Notes: generated by a model not told the origin, from the sequence alone. 64,000 bases of DNA from Thermoanaerobaculia bacterium (GCA_022823665.1 JAJEHN010000019.1:62001-126000); one strand, 5' to 3'. Counted from the first letter of the stretch, positions 48,731-59,592 are shown. Program-made: numbers and translations.

Positions 48731-48734
48731 CGCG
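48719..48734. other. 16-bp palindrome spanning two convergent stop codons
   Basis: CGCGTCAATTGACGCG is a perfect palindrome. Read on either strand it encodes Arg-Val-Asn-stop, ending both DUF3467 (plus) and the acyl-CoA synthetase (minus). The reading frames overlap by eight bases. Confidence 0.9.
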
Positions 48735-50504
48735 CTGGCTCTTGAGGTACATCGAGGCGATCACGTCGCGGTAGCGCTCGTTGACGATCTTCCTGCGCAC
48801 CTTCAGCGTGGGCGTGATCTCGCCCTCCTCCAGCGTCAGTTCGCGCTCGAGCAGCCGGAAGCGGCGCACGCGCTCGTGGGTCGGCAGCCGCTCGTTCGCG
48901 CGGTCGATCACGCCCTGGACGAGTTCCTGGAGGCGCGGGTCCTCGCGGAGTTCCGAGGGGTCCATGCCGGTGAACGGCTCCGGCGGCTCCGCGTAGTTGG
49001 GCACGATCAGGGCGTTCAGGTACGGGTAACCGTCGCCGACCACGACCACCTGGGCGATCGCGGGGTGCGTGATCAGCATCTGCTCGATCGGCTGGGGCGC
49101 GACGTTCTTGCCGCCGCTCGTCACCAGGAGGTCCTTCTTGCGGTCCGTGATGTAGAGGTAGCCGTCGTCGTCGAGGCGGCCGATGTCGCCGGTGTGGAAC
49201 CAGCCGTCCGGGTCGATCGCCTCGGTGGTGGCATCCGGTTTCTTCCAGTAGCCCTGCATCAGGCCTTCGGTGCGGGCGAGGATCTCGCCGTCGTCCGCGA
49301 TGCGAAGCGAGACCCCGGGAGCGGCCGTGCCGACCGAGCCGCGGCGGGAGGCGCCCGGGTACTCCACGGCCAGAACCGGCGCGGTCTCGGTCAGCCCGTA
49401 GCCCTGGTAGAGGCGGATGCCGATCGCGTCGAAGAACTCGGCGACTTCATTGGCGATCGCGGCGCCGCCGGAGATGGCGAACCGCAGGCGGCCCCCGAAG
49501 CGCTGCTTGATCTTGCGGAACACGAGGCGGTCGGCGATCAGGCCCTGGAGCGCCGCGCCGCCGCGCTCCGCCCGCCGCTTGCCGACCTTGAGCGCCCAGG
49601 CGATCAGCCGGCGGCGGGCCGGCGGCTGGCTCGCGAACAGGTTCTGGATACGCAGGTAGGCGCTCTCGTAGAGCCTCGGCACCGAACACAGGACGGTGGG
49701 CCGCACGTCCGGCATCAGGCCGGCGACGCGCTCGATCGCTGGGGAGTAGTGGATCGACACTCCGCGGTAGAAGAAGAGGTAGTCGACCGTGCGCTCGAAG
49801 ACGTGGGAGAGCGGCAGGAAGGAGAGCGCCTGGTCGTCCTCCCCCAGCGGATAGAGCTCCTGGCAGGCCAGGATGTTCGAGACGAAGTTCCGGTGCGACA
49901 GGACGACGCCCTTGGGGTCGCCGGTGGTGCCGGAGGTGTAGATGATGCTCGCCGTGTCGTCCCGGCCGACCCGTCCGCTGAACGTGGCGAGGTCGGCATC
50001 CGTGGCCGGCGGCGCTCCGGCGATCAGGGCTTCGAGGTGGGTGCCGCCGGGGGCGGCGGCCTCGGCATCCAGCGCCACCATGCGCAGACCGCGCTGCTCA
50101 TCGCCCTCCTGGTCTTCCTCGCCGCCGTCGTTGGGAACGATGCCTGACAGCAGGTCCCGTTTCGCCTTGTCGTCGTAGAAGATCCAGCCGGCGCCGCTGT
50201 CGAGCAGGATGTAGGCGACCTGGGGCGCGTTGAGAGTCGGATAGATCGGTACGGAAACGGCGCCCAGCAGGTGGCAGGCGAAGTCGACGATGTGCCACTC
50301 CGGCCGGTTGGTCGCGAACAGCGCCACACGGTCGCCCTTCGCCACGCCGTGCGACTCGAGCGCCTTGGCGGTCCGGCAGACGGCGTCGAGGAACTCCCGC
50401 GCGGAAAGCGAGTCCGTCCGGCGATGGCGCCGGATGGACAGCAGGGCCTCGCGTTCGCCGTAGCGTTCCGCTACGACCCCTAGCAGGTCGGACAGAGTCT
50501 CCAA
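48723..50504 (-). CDS. Long-chain acyl-CoA synthetase (FadD-like)
   Basis: A 593-residue adenylate-forming enzyme. Seen: the P-loop IIYTSGTTGDPKGVVLSH, the A5 motif YQGYGLTETAPVL, WFHTGDIGRLDDDGYLYITDRKKDLLVTSGGKNV and the late catalytic Lys region (ITPTLKVRRKIV). This long A8 motif and the length match long-chain fatty acid-CoA ligases that activate fatty acids with ATP and CoA. No ATG or GTG is available at the start. TTG at 50504, seven bases after TACCGT, is the best choice. It lies 30 bases after yggS on the same strand. Its last codons overlap the convergent DUF3467 gene. Confidence 0.9.
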   Translation of the reverse strand: METLSDLLGVVAERYGEREALLSIRRHRRTDSLSAREFLDAVCRTAKALESHGVAKGDRVALFATNRPEWHIVDFACHLLGAVSVPIYPTLNAPQVAYILLDSGAGWIFYDDKAKRDLLSGIVPNDGGEEDQEGDEQRGLRMVALDAEAAAPGGTHLEALIAGAPPATDADLATFSGRVGRDDTASIIYTSGTTGDPKGVVLSHRNFVSNILACQELYPLGEDDQALSFLPLSHVFERTVDYLFFYRGVSIHYSPAIERVAGLMPDVRPTVLCSVPRLYESAYLRIQNLFASQPPARRRLIAWALKVGKRRAERGGAALQGLIADRLVFRKIKQRFGGRLRFAISGGAAIANEVAEFFDAIGIRLYQGYGLTETAPVLAVEYPGASRRGSVGTAAPGVSLRIADDGEILARTEGLMQGYWKKPDATTEAIDPDGWFHTGDIGRLDDDGYLYITDRKKDLLVTSGGKNVAPQPIEQMLITHPAIAQVVVVGDGYPYLNALIVPNYAEPPEPFTGMDPSELREDPRLQELVQGVIDRANERLPTHERVRRFRLLERELTLEEGEITPTLKVRRKIVNERYRDVIASMYLKSQRVN

Positions 50505-50511
50505 GGACGGA

Positions 50512-50517
50512 ACGGTA
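50512..50517 (-). promoter_or_regulatory. Candidate -10 (TACCGT) for leaderless fadD
   Basis: On the minus strand TACCGT is followed by seven bases and the TTG taken as start. No Shine-Dalgarno at normal spacing is present. The match supports both the start choice and a separate promoter after yggS. Confidence 0.4.
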
Positions 50518-50533
50518 ACACTCCGCCGGGTGC

Positions 50534-51211
50534 TTACCGCCGCGGCCGTTCTCCGAACAACGCGGAACCGATCCGCACGTGGCTCGCGCCCTCGAGGACC
50601 GCGGCCTCGAAGTCGGCGCTCATGCCCATCGACAGCCATCCCTCCCGGTCGCCGAACAGGCCGCCGCGGGCCAGCCGGTCGCGCAGGCGCCTGAGAGCGG
50701 CGAAGTCGGCGCGGGACTCGCGCGCGTCGGAGCGCTGCGGCGGAATCGCCATCAGGCCGCGCACCCGCAGATGGTCGAGTTCGCCGATGCGCAGCATCGC
50801 TTCCGTGTCCTCGGGCAGGAAGCCGTGCTTGCTGGGTTCGCGGCCGATGTTCACTTCGAGCAGGCAGCCGCGGACGCCGAGGCCCCGGCTGCCGAGCACA
50901 CGGTCGAGCCGCTCCGCGATCTTCGGCCGATCGACCGCTTCGAACACGTCGAAGGCGTCGCAGGCGCGGGCCGCCTTGTTCGACTGCAGCGGTCCGATCA
51001 GGTGCCAGGCGACCCGGTCGCCGTAGCCGGCGTCGACCAGCGCCGCGCGGTGCGCCTCGCCCTCCTGGACCTGGTTCTCGCCGAGGATGCGGAGGCCGGC
51101 GTCCAGCGCCGCGGCGATGCGCTCGAGCGGCTGCCGCTTGCAGGCGCCGACCAGGGCGACCTCTTCCGGCCGCCTGCCCGCCCGCCGGCAGGCCTCCGCC
51201 AGCCGCTCCAC
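50534..51211 (-). CDS. PLP homeostasis protein YggS (PROSC family)
   Basis: A 225-residue alanine-racemase-fold protein without the racemase's second domain. The PLP Lys is in ALVGACKRQPLE. ILGENQVQEG, WHLIGPLQSNKAA, VNIGREPSKHGF and LSMGMSADFEAAVLEGASHVRIGSALFG are family blocks. It regulates free pyridoxal phosphate. GTG at 51211 is the first normal start and gives a slightly short N-terminus. Conserved-looking sequence continues upstream to a CTG beside the previous stop (51258), so the true start may be there. It lies between the zinc-ribbon gene and fadD. Confidence 0.92.
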   Translation of the reverse strand: MERLAEACRRAGRRPEEVALVGACKRQPLERIAAALDAGLRILGENQVQEGEAHRAALVDAGYGDRVAWHLIGPLQSNKAARACDAFDVFEAVDRPKIAERLDRVLGSRGLGVRGCLLEVNIGREPSKHGFLPEDTEAMLRIGELDHLRVRGLMAIPPQRSDARESRADFAALRRLRDRLARGGLFGDREGWLSMGMSADFEAAVLEGASHVRIGSALFGERPRR

Positions 51212-51255
51212 TATCTCCGCGTAGCGTTCGGCCGCCGTCTTCCCCGGCGCCTCGT

Positions 51256-51996
51256 TCAGCCGGTCTCTCCGCCGTCCAGGTACAGGATTCGCTGGCAGGA
51301 GTCGCAGGGTACGAGCGCGCCCTGGGTCTGAATCTGCACGACGACCTGAGGCCTGATCCGGTAGTTGCAGAACGAACAGTGCCGGATGGGAGCACCGGTA
51401 CTCTCCACGACTCCGATGGCGGCCAGCGGCGCGCCGCCGTGGCGGTCGAACAGGCGCTCGTACTGGAGGAGGGCGGCCGGCGGGAGGCGTTCACGGAACA
51501 CCTCGATCTGCCCCTCGAGCGCTTCGACCCGCTTGCGCATCTCGGGCTTCTGCTCTTCCCACACGGCGAGCTGCTCCTGGTACTGCTGGTCGAGCGTCTC
51601 GAACGCGCCGCGGATCTCGTCGAGCTGCGCCGACGCCTCGTCCTGGCGCTCGATGGCCAGGAGAGCCTGCTCGTCCGCTTCCCGCATGCCGGCGCGCACC
51701 GTGTCGATCTCACTCAGAAGGGCGCCGTACTCGCGCTGCGTCGTGACGCGGGCGATCTGCTCCTGGTAGCGCTCGATGCTCTGCTTTCCGGCCGCCGCTT
51801 CCGCTTCCGCGGCGCGGCGCTCGAGTTCGGCCTGCTGGCACTCCTGCTCGAGCCGTTCGATCTCGCTCCGTTGGTGCTCGTACTGGTCGTGGAGCTCCTG
51901 CATCGACTCGGGAACCCCGTCCAGGAGGGCGAGGCTGTGGGCGAGTTCCATGCTCGCCTGCTGCAGATCTACGATCGTGTCGAGGACTCGTTCCAT
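51256..51996 (-). CDS. Coiled-coil protein with C-terminal C4 zinc ribbon
   Basis: A 246-residue protein. Residues 1-190 are almost continuous coiled coil rich in Glu, Gln and Leu (QELHDQYEHQRSEIERLEQE). The end holds a C4 zinc ribbon with CSFC and CDSC about 27 residues apart. This is the CT398/zf-RING_7 type found widely in bacteria, with uncertain role (proposed links to secretion or nucleic acids). GACAAT six bases before the ATG could be a -10. It is upstream of yggS on the same strand, and a tRNA gene with anticodon CAU is upstream of it. Confidence 0.85.
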   Translation of the reverse strand: MERVLDTIVDLQQASMELAHSLALLDGVPESMQELHDQYEHQRSEIERLEQECQQAELERRAAEAEAAAGKQSIERYQEQIARVTTQREYGALLSEIDTVRAGMREADEQALLAIERQDEASAQLDEIRGAFETLDQQYQEQLAVWEEQKPEMRKRVEALEGQIEVFRERLPPAALLQYERLFDRHGGAPLAAIGVVESTGAPIRHCSFCNYRIRPQVVVQIQTQGALVPCDSCQRILYLDGGETG

Positions 51997-52002
51997 GCGC
52001 CG

Positions 52003-52008
52003 ATTGTC
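52003..52008 (-). promoter_or_regulatory. Weak candidate -10 (GACAAT) for the zinc-ribbon gene
   Basis: GACAAT on the minus strand is six bases before the ATG. It lacks the first T of TANNNT, so this is less certain than the other leaderless-type sites. Confidence 0.25.
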
Positions 52009-52054
52009 AGAGGTTCCAGTGAGTTAGCGATCGCAGGCTCCGCAGTTCGCGGTG

Positions 52055-52127
52055 TGGGTCCACCTGGATTCGAACCAGGGACCTGCCGGTTATGAGCCGG
52101 ATGCTCTAACCGCTGAGCTATGGACCC
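52055..52127 (-). tRNA. tRNA with anticodon CAU (tRNA-Ile2 or tRNA-Met)
   Basis: 73 bases on the minus strand form a full cloverleaf. The acceptor is GGGTCCA/TGGACCC, D arm AGCTCAGCGGTTAGAGC, anticodon stem CCGG around CTCATAA, and T arm CCTGGTTCGAATCCAGG. CCA is not encoded, unlike the other three tRNAs here. The anticodon arm GGCTCATAACC resembles Bacillus tRNA-Ile(CAU, lysidine-modified), but elongator Met cannot be excluded by eye. It is not the initiator, since the three G-C pairs of the anticodon stem are lacking. Confidence 0.9.
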
Positions 52128-52206
52128 TCAGGGCACCCGAGCGCAGTGCCGCAGTATAGCCCCACGTCGAGCCTCCGTGTGCGCCCTGTCGCGGCCCGCC
52201 TTGGGG

Positions 52207-52212
52207 TATAGT
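52207..52212 (+). promoter_or_regulatory. Candidate -10 (TATAGT) of the lipoprotein gene
   Basis: TATAGT lies 37 bases before the ATG. AAGGAGG, seven bases before the ATG, is the strongest Shine-Dalgarno in the window. A -35 is not clear. Confidence 0.4.
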
Positions 52213-52249
52213 CCGCGGCACGCAACAAGCGGTCCAAGGAGGCGCCAGA

Positions 52250-53041
52250 ATGTCGAGATCCACTCCAATCGGGCGGCCGGGCCGGGCGGCGTTCGCCGCT
52301 GGCGCTTCGGTCATCGTCCTGTTCGCCGCTCTGGTCGCATGCGGTCCCTCGGAGGAGGAACGGGTGTCCGCCGCGCGCGCCGATGCGTGGGCCGAGCTGC
52401 AGGAGGAGCAGGCGGCTCTGAACGCCAAGCGCGACGAACTGGCGGGGCTTCGCGCGCGAGTCCTCGCGCCGGGCGAGGACGACGACGCCGAGGCCCTCAC
52501 CGCGCAGGTCGATTCCCTCGACAACGAGATCGGAAACGACGGCGAGGCCTTTGCGACCAAGCTGGTCAACTACATCAACGAGGCGGAATGGGAACTCGGC
52601 GGTGAGATGACCGAAGAGCAGCGGGCCGCCTTCGCGATGAAGAGCGCCGAGGACATGTACCTGGCCGAGGAGTACGTGGTCAAGGGCGGCGACTACCGCC
52701 GCGCGGTCGAGATCCTGCAGCGGGCCCTCGGCGTCGATCCCGACAACGCCGACCTCCAGGCGCGGCTGGCCGAGTACCAGGACGCGCGCTACATCACGGC
52801 CGAACGGCTGGCGCAAGTGGAGCGGGGGATGACCGAGGCCGAGGTCGAAGCGCTCCTCGGCAAGGTGTTCCATCGCAACGTCCGTGAGTTCGACGAGGAG
52901 AACGTGTTCGCCTGGTTCTACCCGAAGAACCCCGAGGAGCACGGTGCCGGCGCTGCCGCCGGGGTGTTCTTCCGCGAGGGCGACGGGAAGGTCTACCGCA
53001 CCGACGCCAACGCCGTGGAGGGGCAGGCGGAGGAGGAGTAG
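52250..53041 (+). CDS. Lipoprotein with coiled coil, TPR-like and BamE/SmpA-like regions
   Basis: A 263-residue lipoprotein. The signal peptide (about 1-31) ends in the lipobox LVAC with the lipidated Cys at about 31. A coiled-coil stretch (about 36-90, LQEEQAALNAKRDELAGLRAR) follows, then one or two TPR-like helices (YRRAVEILQRALGVDPDNADLQARLAEY). The C-terminal part AQVERGMTEAEVEALLGKVFHRNVREFDEENVFAWFYPK resembles the BamE/SmpA/OmlA fold. I do not recognise the full protein. An outer-membrane assembly role is only suggested by the last domain. A very good AAGGAGG site precedes the ATG. Confidence 0.75.
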   Translation: MSRSTPIGRPGRAAFAAGASVIVLFAALVACGPSEEERVSAARADAWAELQEEQAALNAKRDELAGLRARVLAPGEDDDAEALTAQVDSLDNEIGNDGEAFATKLVNYINEAEWELGGEMTEEQRAAFAMKSAEDMYLAEEYVVKGGDYRRAVEILQRALGVDPDNADLQARLAEYQDARYITAERLAQVERGMTEAEVEALLGKVFHRNVREFDEENVFAWFYPKNPEEHGAGAAAGVFFREGDGKVYRTDANAVEGQAEEE

Positions 53042-53054
53042 GCGTGGCCGGCCC

Positions 53055-53083
53055 TTGACGGGGCGGGCCGGCTCGTGCAGAAT
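53055..53083 (+). promoter_or_regulatory. Candidate promoter of rpsU (TTGACG-N17-CAGAAT)
   Basis: TTGACG (53055-53060), a 17-base spacer and CAGAAT (53078-53083) lie about 90 bases upstream of rpsU and would drive the rpsU-mutS2-dnaG-rpoD unit. Both hexamers differ from consensus at one or two positions. Confidence 0.55.
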
Positions 53084-53173
53084 CCGCGTTCGCCCGTGGG
53101 CTGACGTGCGTCGGCGGCTATCGGGTTATCCGGGCGGGAGCCCGCGGGTCAACAAAGGGAACGAGATCACTTC

Positions 53174-53383
53174 ATGCCGGTTGTGCAGGTACGCGAAGAC
53201 GAGAGCTTCGAGAATGCGCTTCGCCGCTTCAAGCGGAAGTGCGAGAAGGAAGGCATCCTGACGGAGCTCAAGAAGCGCCAGCACTTCGAGAAGCCGTCCG
53301 TCAAGCGGAAGCGCAAGGTCATGCAGGCCCGCAAGAAGATGTTGCGGCGGCTGGCTGAGGAGCGCCGCGCCGGTCTCGCCTAA
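53174..53383 (+). CDS. rpsU: 30S ribosomal protein S21
   Basis: A 69-residue basic S21. It begins [28 protein letters not shown] and contains [17 protein letters not shown], the family core. S21 lies near the anti-Shine-Dalgarno end of 16S rRNA and aids initiation. It opens the macromolecular synthesis operon, in which S21, primase and the main sigma factor are cotranscribed; here mutS2 is inserted between rpsU and dnaG. Its own leader has only a weak Shine-Dalgarno. Confidence 0.96.
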   Translation: MPVVQVREDESFENALRRFKRKCEKEGILTELKKRQHFEKPSVKRKRKVMQARKKMLRRLAEERRAGLA

Positions 53384-53456
53384 GGGCGTCCCCGCAGCGA
53401 CTGCGCTGCGCCGAGCTTGGTGATCCGTTGCCGGGCTGACAGATGAGTTGCTGTAG

Positions 53457-55961
53457 ATGAGTGGCTGTAGCGCCGCTACCTCCGAGGCGCTCGAGTTTCC
53501 GTCGCTGCTCGCCGTCCTCGCGGGTTTCGCTTCGACCGACATCGGGGGCCGGGCGGTGCGCGCCATCGCGCCGGAAACCGACCGCGACGAGATCGAGCGG
53601 CGCCGGGTTCGCTACGCGGAGATCGCCCGGGAGGTCGAACGGGACGGTGTCCTGGTGCCGTCGCTCGATGGGCTTCTCGACCTCTGCTCTCATCTCGAAG
53701 GGGACGGTCGGGGGCTGGGCGGTCCGGAGCTGCTCGACCTGGCCGCGGCGATCGAGGCCAGCGAAGAGGTGCTGGGACGGCTGGAGAGTCTCGACGCCAC
53801 GCCGCAATGCGCCGCCGAGGTCGAGGCGCTGCGACGGATGGAGGCCGACGCCGCGGAAGCCGTCCCTTCGGGCCAGCACGGCGGAGGCTGCGCCGGGTTG
53901 GCGAGCCGCCTGCGCCGGATGCTGAACCGGCGCGGCGAGGTGCGGGACGACGCGACGCCGCGGCTGCGGACGCTCGTCCGGGACGCCCGGCGCACCCAGG
54001 CTTCGGTCGAGGCCTCGCTTCAGGCCTGGGTGCGGGAGCACGGCAACGCTCTGGCGGACGATTCGACGCCCATGCGGGGCGGCCGGCTGTCGGTCCTCCT
54101 TCCCTCGGGTAGCCGCGGCCGTCTCGCCGGACTCGTCAGGGGCCGCTCCGCCTCGGGCAGGAGCTTCTACTTCGAACCCTCGGAGGTAGTCGAAGGCAAC
54201 GACGAGATCGAGCGGATCGCCTCCGACCGGGAAGTCGAGCGCAGCCGCATCCTGGCCGAGCTGGTGGCTCAGGTGCAGGTCCTCACGCCGGCGATCGTCG
54301 CGCGCATCGACTTCCTGGCCGCCGTCGACGCGATGCAGGCGGCGGCGCGCTTCGCGGTCGACGTCGACGCCGTGCTTGCCACGGTCGCATCCGACGGTCC
54401 GGCCGGCAGGGCGCCGCTGCTCGAACTCCGCGGCGCGCGCCACCCGCTGCTCGATCCGCGGCTGGCCGACCGCAGGGAGCTGGCGTTGGGCGTGGCCGGC
54501 AACCGGGGCGTCGTCGTGCCGCTCGACCTGAAGCTGGACGATCACCGAACCCTGGTGCTGACCGGTCCGAACGCCGGCGGCAAGACGGTCGCCCTGAAGA
54601 CGGTGGGGCTGCTGTGCCTGATGAACCAGGCCGGCCTGCCGGTTCCCGCCGGGCAGGACAGCCGCCTGCCGATCCTCGACCACGTCGTGGCGGTGGTGGG
54701 CGACGAACAGAGCGTCCTCGACGAACAGTCGACGTTCAGCGCCCGGTTGCTGCGCCTCCGCGAGGTGTGGCGCCGCGCCGGGCCTGCGACCCTCGTCCTG
54801 CTCGACGAGGTCGGCGCCGGGACGAACCCGGAGGAGGGCGCCGCGCTCGGAATCGCCCTGCTCGAGGGACTGGTCGAGCGCGGTTCGCTCGGCATCCTGA
54901 CGACCCACCTCACCCAGCTTGCCGCGGCCGCCCTCGAGTCGCAGTCGGCCTCCTGCGCGGCGATGGGTTTCGATCCGCGGAACGGCCTGCCCACCTACCG
55001 GCTGGTCGTCGGCCCGCCCGGAGGCAGCCAGGCGCTGGCGCTGGCGCGCCGCCTCGGCCTGCCGCCGGCCTGGCTGGAGCGGGCCGAGCACTTCCTGGGC
55101 TCCGAGCACCAGAAACTGCGGCGGGTGCTGGAACGCAACGAACGCCTCCGCGAGCGGCTGCTCGAACGGGAGGCTGAGCTCGCCCGGCGGACCGCCGAGA
55201 CGGAGACGGCCCGCGCCCGCTTCGAAACCCGGCAGGAGTCGCTGCGGGCGGCCAGGAAGCGGCTGGACCAGAACCTGGGCCGCGAAGTCGACGCGCTGCG
55301 GCGGGCGAACCGCCGCCGGCTGGATGAGGCCCTGGCCGGGTTGTCGTCGACTGCCCGGGGGCCGGGCAAACGAGCCTTCGCCCGGGCGGCGGCATCCCTG
55401 CACGGAGAACTCGACCGGGACCTGGCGGCGGCGGCCGATCGCGCCTCCCGGACGGCCGGCGAGATCGACCCGGCGCCGGAACGGGAACCGGAGGAACCGT
55501 CGCAGCCGGAGGAGCAGCGTCCCCTGGTTGCCGGCGAGCGTGTCCGCCACCGTTCGCTGGGCTGGCTGGGTGAGCTCGTGGAACTGCGCGGCGACCAGGC
55601 GACGGTGCTGGTCCGCGGCAAGCGGGTCCGGGCGCCCGGCGCCGATCTCCTGGCGGTAGCGGGCGGAGAACGCCCGGCGCCCGGCCGGGTCCGGGTCCAG
55701 AGGTCTCCCGCGCCCTCGGTGGAAGCGGAGCTGCTCCTGATCGGCCAGTTGGTCGAGCCGGCTCTCGACTCCCTGGACGCCTACCTCGACCGGGCTCTGG
55801 CGGCCGGCCGCGACCGGGTTCGGGTGGTCCATGGCCACGGCAGCGGCCGGCTCCGCCGGGCGGTTCGCGAGCACCTGCGAAGCCACCCTGGGGTCGCCGG
55901 TTTCGATCCGGCTCCCCCCTCCGCCGGCGGCGACGGCGCGACCGAAGTTCTCCTGCGCTGA
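53457..55961 (+). CDS. mutS2: Endonuclease MutS2
   Basis: An 834-residue MutS2. The MutS core and clamp (about 1-330) lead to the ATPase with Walker A TGPNAGGKTVALKT (K376), Walker B LVLLDEVGAGTNPEEGAALG and the LTTHLTQL switch. A long coiled-coil insert (about 530-650) follows, then a KOW-like strand region and a C-terminal Smr domain with VVHGHGSGRLRRAVREHL. MutS2 lacks mismatch-binding domains. It resolves branched DNA and in some bacteria rescues collided ribosomes. ATG at 53457 is 73 bases after rpsU. Its place inside the rpsU-dnaG-rpoD operon is unusual. Confidence 0.95.
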   Translation: MSGCSAATSEALEFPSLLAVLAGFASTDIGGRAVRAIAPETDRDEIERRRVRYAEIAREVERDGVLVPSLDGLLDLCSHLEGDGRGLGGPELLDLAAAIEASEEVLGRLESLDATPQCAAEVEALRRMEADAAEAVPSGQHGGGCAGLASRLRRMLNRRGEVRDDATPRLRTLVRDARRTQASVEASLQAWVREHGNALADDSTPMRGGRLSVLLPSGSRGRLAGLVRGRSASGRSFYFEPSEVVEGNDEIERIASDREVERSRILAELVAQVQVLTPAIVARIDFLAAVDAMQAAARFAVDVDAVLATVASDGPAGRAPLLELRGARHPLLDPRLADRRELALGVAGNRGVVVPLDLKLDDHRTLVLTGPNAGGKTVALKTVGLLCLMNQAGLPVPAGQDSRLPILDHVVAVVGDEQSVLDEQSTFSARLLRLREVWRRAGPATLVLLDEVGAGTNPEEGAALGIALLEGLVERGSLGILTTHLTQLAAAALESQSASCAAMGFDPRNGLPTYRLVVGPPGGSQALALARRLGLPPAWLERAEHFLGSEHQKLRRVLERNERLRERLLEREAELARRTAETETARARFETRQESLRAARKRLDQNLGREVDALRRANRRRLDEALAGLSSTARGPGKRAFARAAASLHGELDRDLAAAADRASRTAGEIDPAPEREPEEPSQPEEQRPLVAGERVRHRSLGWLGELVELRGDQATVLVRGKRVRAPGADLLAVAGGERPAPGRVRVQRSPAPSVEAELLLIGQLVEPALDSLDAYLDRALAAGRDRVRVVHGHGSGRLRRAVREHLRSHPGVAGFDPAPPSAGGDGATEVLLR

Positions 55962-55988
55962 CGGCTCCTGAGGGGGCGCCTGTCGCTG

Positions 55989-55994
55989 TAGCAT
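55989..55994 (+). promoter_or_regulatory. Candidate -10 (TAGCAT) for leaderless dnaG
   Basis: TAGCAT is followed by eight bases and the dnaG GTG, and no Shine-Dalgarno is seen. The same hexamer precedes ruvB. It would let dnaG-rpoD be expressed apart from rpsU. Confidence 0.45.
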
Positions 55995-56002
55995 GAGCGG
56001 TC

Positions 56003-57799
56003 GTGCAGCGACGCTCCAGGCTCACCGACGAGGCGGTGGACGCGGTGCGCGAGGCGGTCGACATCATCGACCTCGTCAGCGAGCACACGAAGGTCGAGCG
56101 GCGGGGCCAGCGCTTCGTGGCGCTCTGCCCCTTCCACAAGGAGAAGACGCCGTCGCTGTCGCTCGATCCCGAGCGCAAGCTCTACTACTGCTTCGGCTGC
56201 GGCGCCGGGGGCGACGCCATCCGCTTCCACATGGAACTCACCGGCGACACCTTCGCCACCGCGATCGAGAGTCTGGCCCGCCGCTACGGAGTTCCCCTGC
56301 GGCGGGCTTCCGGGCCGGGCGCCGATCGCCGGGCCGACCGCTCCGAGCGCATCCAGGCCGCGCTCGACGCCGCCTACGACTTCTTTCGGGCGAAGCTCGG
56401 GACGGAGCCCGTGCCCCGGCAGTACCTGGAGCGGCGCAAGGTGCCGCGGGAGCTCATCGCCCGCTTCGGCGTCGGCTACGCGCCCGACGACTGGCGGACG
56501 ATGATCGAGGATCTGGGACGGCGCATACCGGTTCCCGACCTCGAGGCCGCGGGTCTCATCGCCCGCAGCCCGAAGGCGCCGGACCGTCCCTACGACCGGT
56601 TCCGCAACCGGCTGATGTTCCCCATCCGGTCGCCCTCCGGCCGCCTCCTGGCGTTCGGCGGCCGCACCCTCGGCGACGATCAGGCCAAGTACGTCAACAC
56701 GAACGAGACGGACCACTTCCGGAAAGGCACCCTGCTCTACGGACTCGACGCCGCCCGCCGCGGGATCCGGGAACAGGGCCGGGCGCTCCTGGTCGAGGGT
56801 TACTTCGACGTTATGGGCGCCGCGGCATCCGGCATCGACTGGGCCGTCGCGAGCATGGGGACGGCGCTCACGGAGCAGCAGGTGCGGTTGCTGTCCCGCT
56901 ACACCGACGAGGTGGTCCTGGGTTACGACGGTGACCGCGCCGGCATCGAGGCGGCCCGCAAGGCGGCGGGACTGATGCTCGAGGCCGGGCTCAACGTCCG
57001 CCGGGCGCTCTTTCCGGCGGGCCAGGATCCGGACTCGCTACGGCTCGACGAGGGACCCGGGGCGGTGCAGGCAACGGTCGCCGAGGCCCGGGATGCGGTG
57101 GCGATCGAGATCGACGACCTGCCCAGCCGCGGCGAGCTCGATCCGCGGTTGCGGGCGCGCGAGGCCGCGCGGGTGCGGACGCTGATCGACCGGATCGGCG
57201 ACCCGATCGCGAAGAGGGGCTATTACGAGACCGCGGCCGAGCGTCTCGGGGTCAAGGTCGACGTGCTGCTGCGGGAATCCGCCCCGGCGGCCGAGAAGCC
57301 GGCCGCCGCGGACGCGCCCGGGCCAGCCGCCGTCCCCCGTCCCCCGGTGACCTCGTCGATCGAGGAGCAGGTGCTGCGTCTGCTGGCCGCCGCCCCGGAC
57401 CTTCGCGGCATCGAGTGGCCGGCGCCGGATGCCTTCTTCGATCCCGCCCTGCGCGCCATCTGCGAGGCCATGCGGGAGCAGGCCCAAGCCGGGGCGGAGC
57501 GGATCGACTCCGGCGCCCTCGTGGATGTTCTGGGACGCCGGGCCGGTACGGACGACGAGACCGGTCGACCTGTTGACCGGATCGCCGGGCTTTTGCTACA
57601 ACGGTCGTCTGCCTTCTCTGAATCGGAGCTTCGGATCAGTCTCGTGGAATTGGGTCGGCGTTTCACCAGACAGCGGCTCAACCTGCTTGCCCGGGAGATC
57701 AATCGCGCACAGCGTGAAGGTGACATGGAGACCCTGCACCGGATGATCGAGGAAAAGCAGCAGCTCAGCCGCGAGTTCTACGGACAGTCGGGGCGCTGA
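56003..57799 (+). CDS. dnaG: DNA primase DnaG
   Basis: A 598-residue primase. The CHC2 zinc finger uses C42, H45, C63 and C66 ([11 protein letters not shown]...[13 protein letters not shown]). The catalytic core includes [30 protein letters not shown] and the [32 protein letters not shown] with [11 protein letters not shown]-terminal helical domain (about 450-598) for DnaB contact is present. Start is GTG at 56003. rpoD follows four bases after the stop, with GAGGAG between. Confidence 0.96.
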   Translation: MQRRSRLTDEAVDAVREAVDIIDLVSEHTKVERRGQRFVALCPFHKEKTPSLSLDPERKLYYCFGCGAGGDAIRFHMELTGDTFATAIESLARRYGVPLRRASGPGADRRADRSERIQAALDAAYDFFRAKLGTEPVPRQYLERRKVPRELIARFGVGYAPDDWRTMIEDLGRRIPVPDLEAAGLIARSPKAPDRPYDRFRNRLMFPIRSPSGRLLAFGGRTLGDDQAKYVNTNETDHFRKGTLLYGLDAARRGIREQGRALLVEGYFDVMGAAASGIDWAVASMGTALTEQQVRLLSRYTDEVVLGYDGDRAGIEAARKAAGLMLEAGLNVRRALFPAGQDPDSLRLDEGPGAVQATVAEARDAVAIEIDDLPSRGELDPRLRAREAARVRTLIDRIGDPIAKRGYYETAAERLGVKVDVLLRESAPAAEKPAAADAPGPAAVPRPPVTSSIEEQVLRLLAAAPDLRGIEWPAPDAFFDPALRAICEAMREQAQAGAERIDSGALVDVLGRRAGTDDETGRPVDRIAGLLLQRSSAFSESELRISLVELGRRFTRQRLNLLAREINRAQREGDMETLHRMIEEKQQLSREFYGQSGR

Positions 57800-57803
57800 G
57801 GAG

Positions 57804-59534
<1,731 letters not shown>

Positions 59535-59562
59535 CTTCGCCGACAGGCGTTCGGGCGGGGGT

Positions 59563-59592
59563 TTGACAGTCGGCTTGAAGCCTCCCTAAGAT
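59563..59592 (+). promoter_or_regulatory. Promoter of tRNA-Asn (TTGACA-N18-TAAGAT)
   Basis: A consensus TTGACA (59563-59568), an 18-base spacer and TAAGAT (59587-59592) point at the tRNA 44 bases downstream. It is the best sigma70-type promoter in the window. Confidence 0.7.

Noticed and set aside
48723..51713. A 996-residue acyl-CoA synthetase fusion
   Set aside because: The first 400 residues overlap yggS and the zinc-ribbon gene in another frame and show no family motif.
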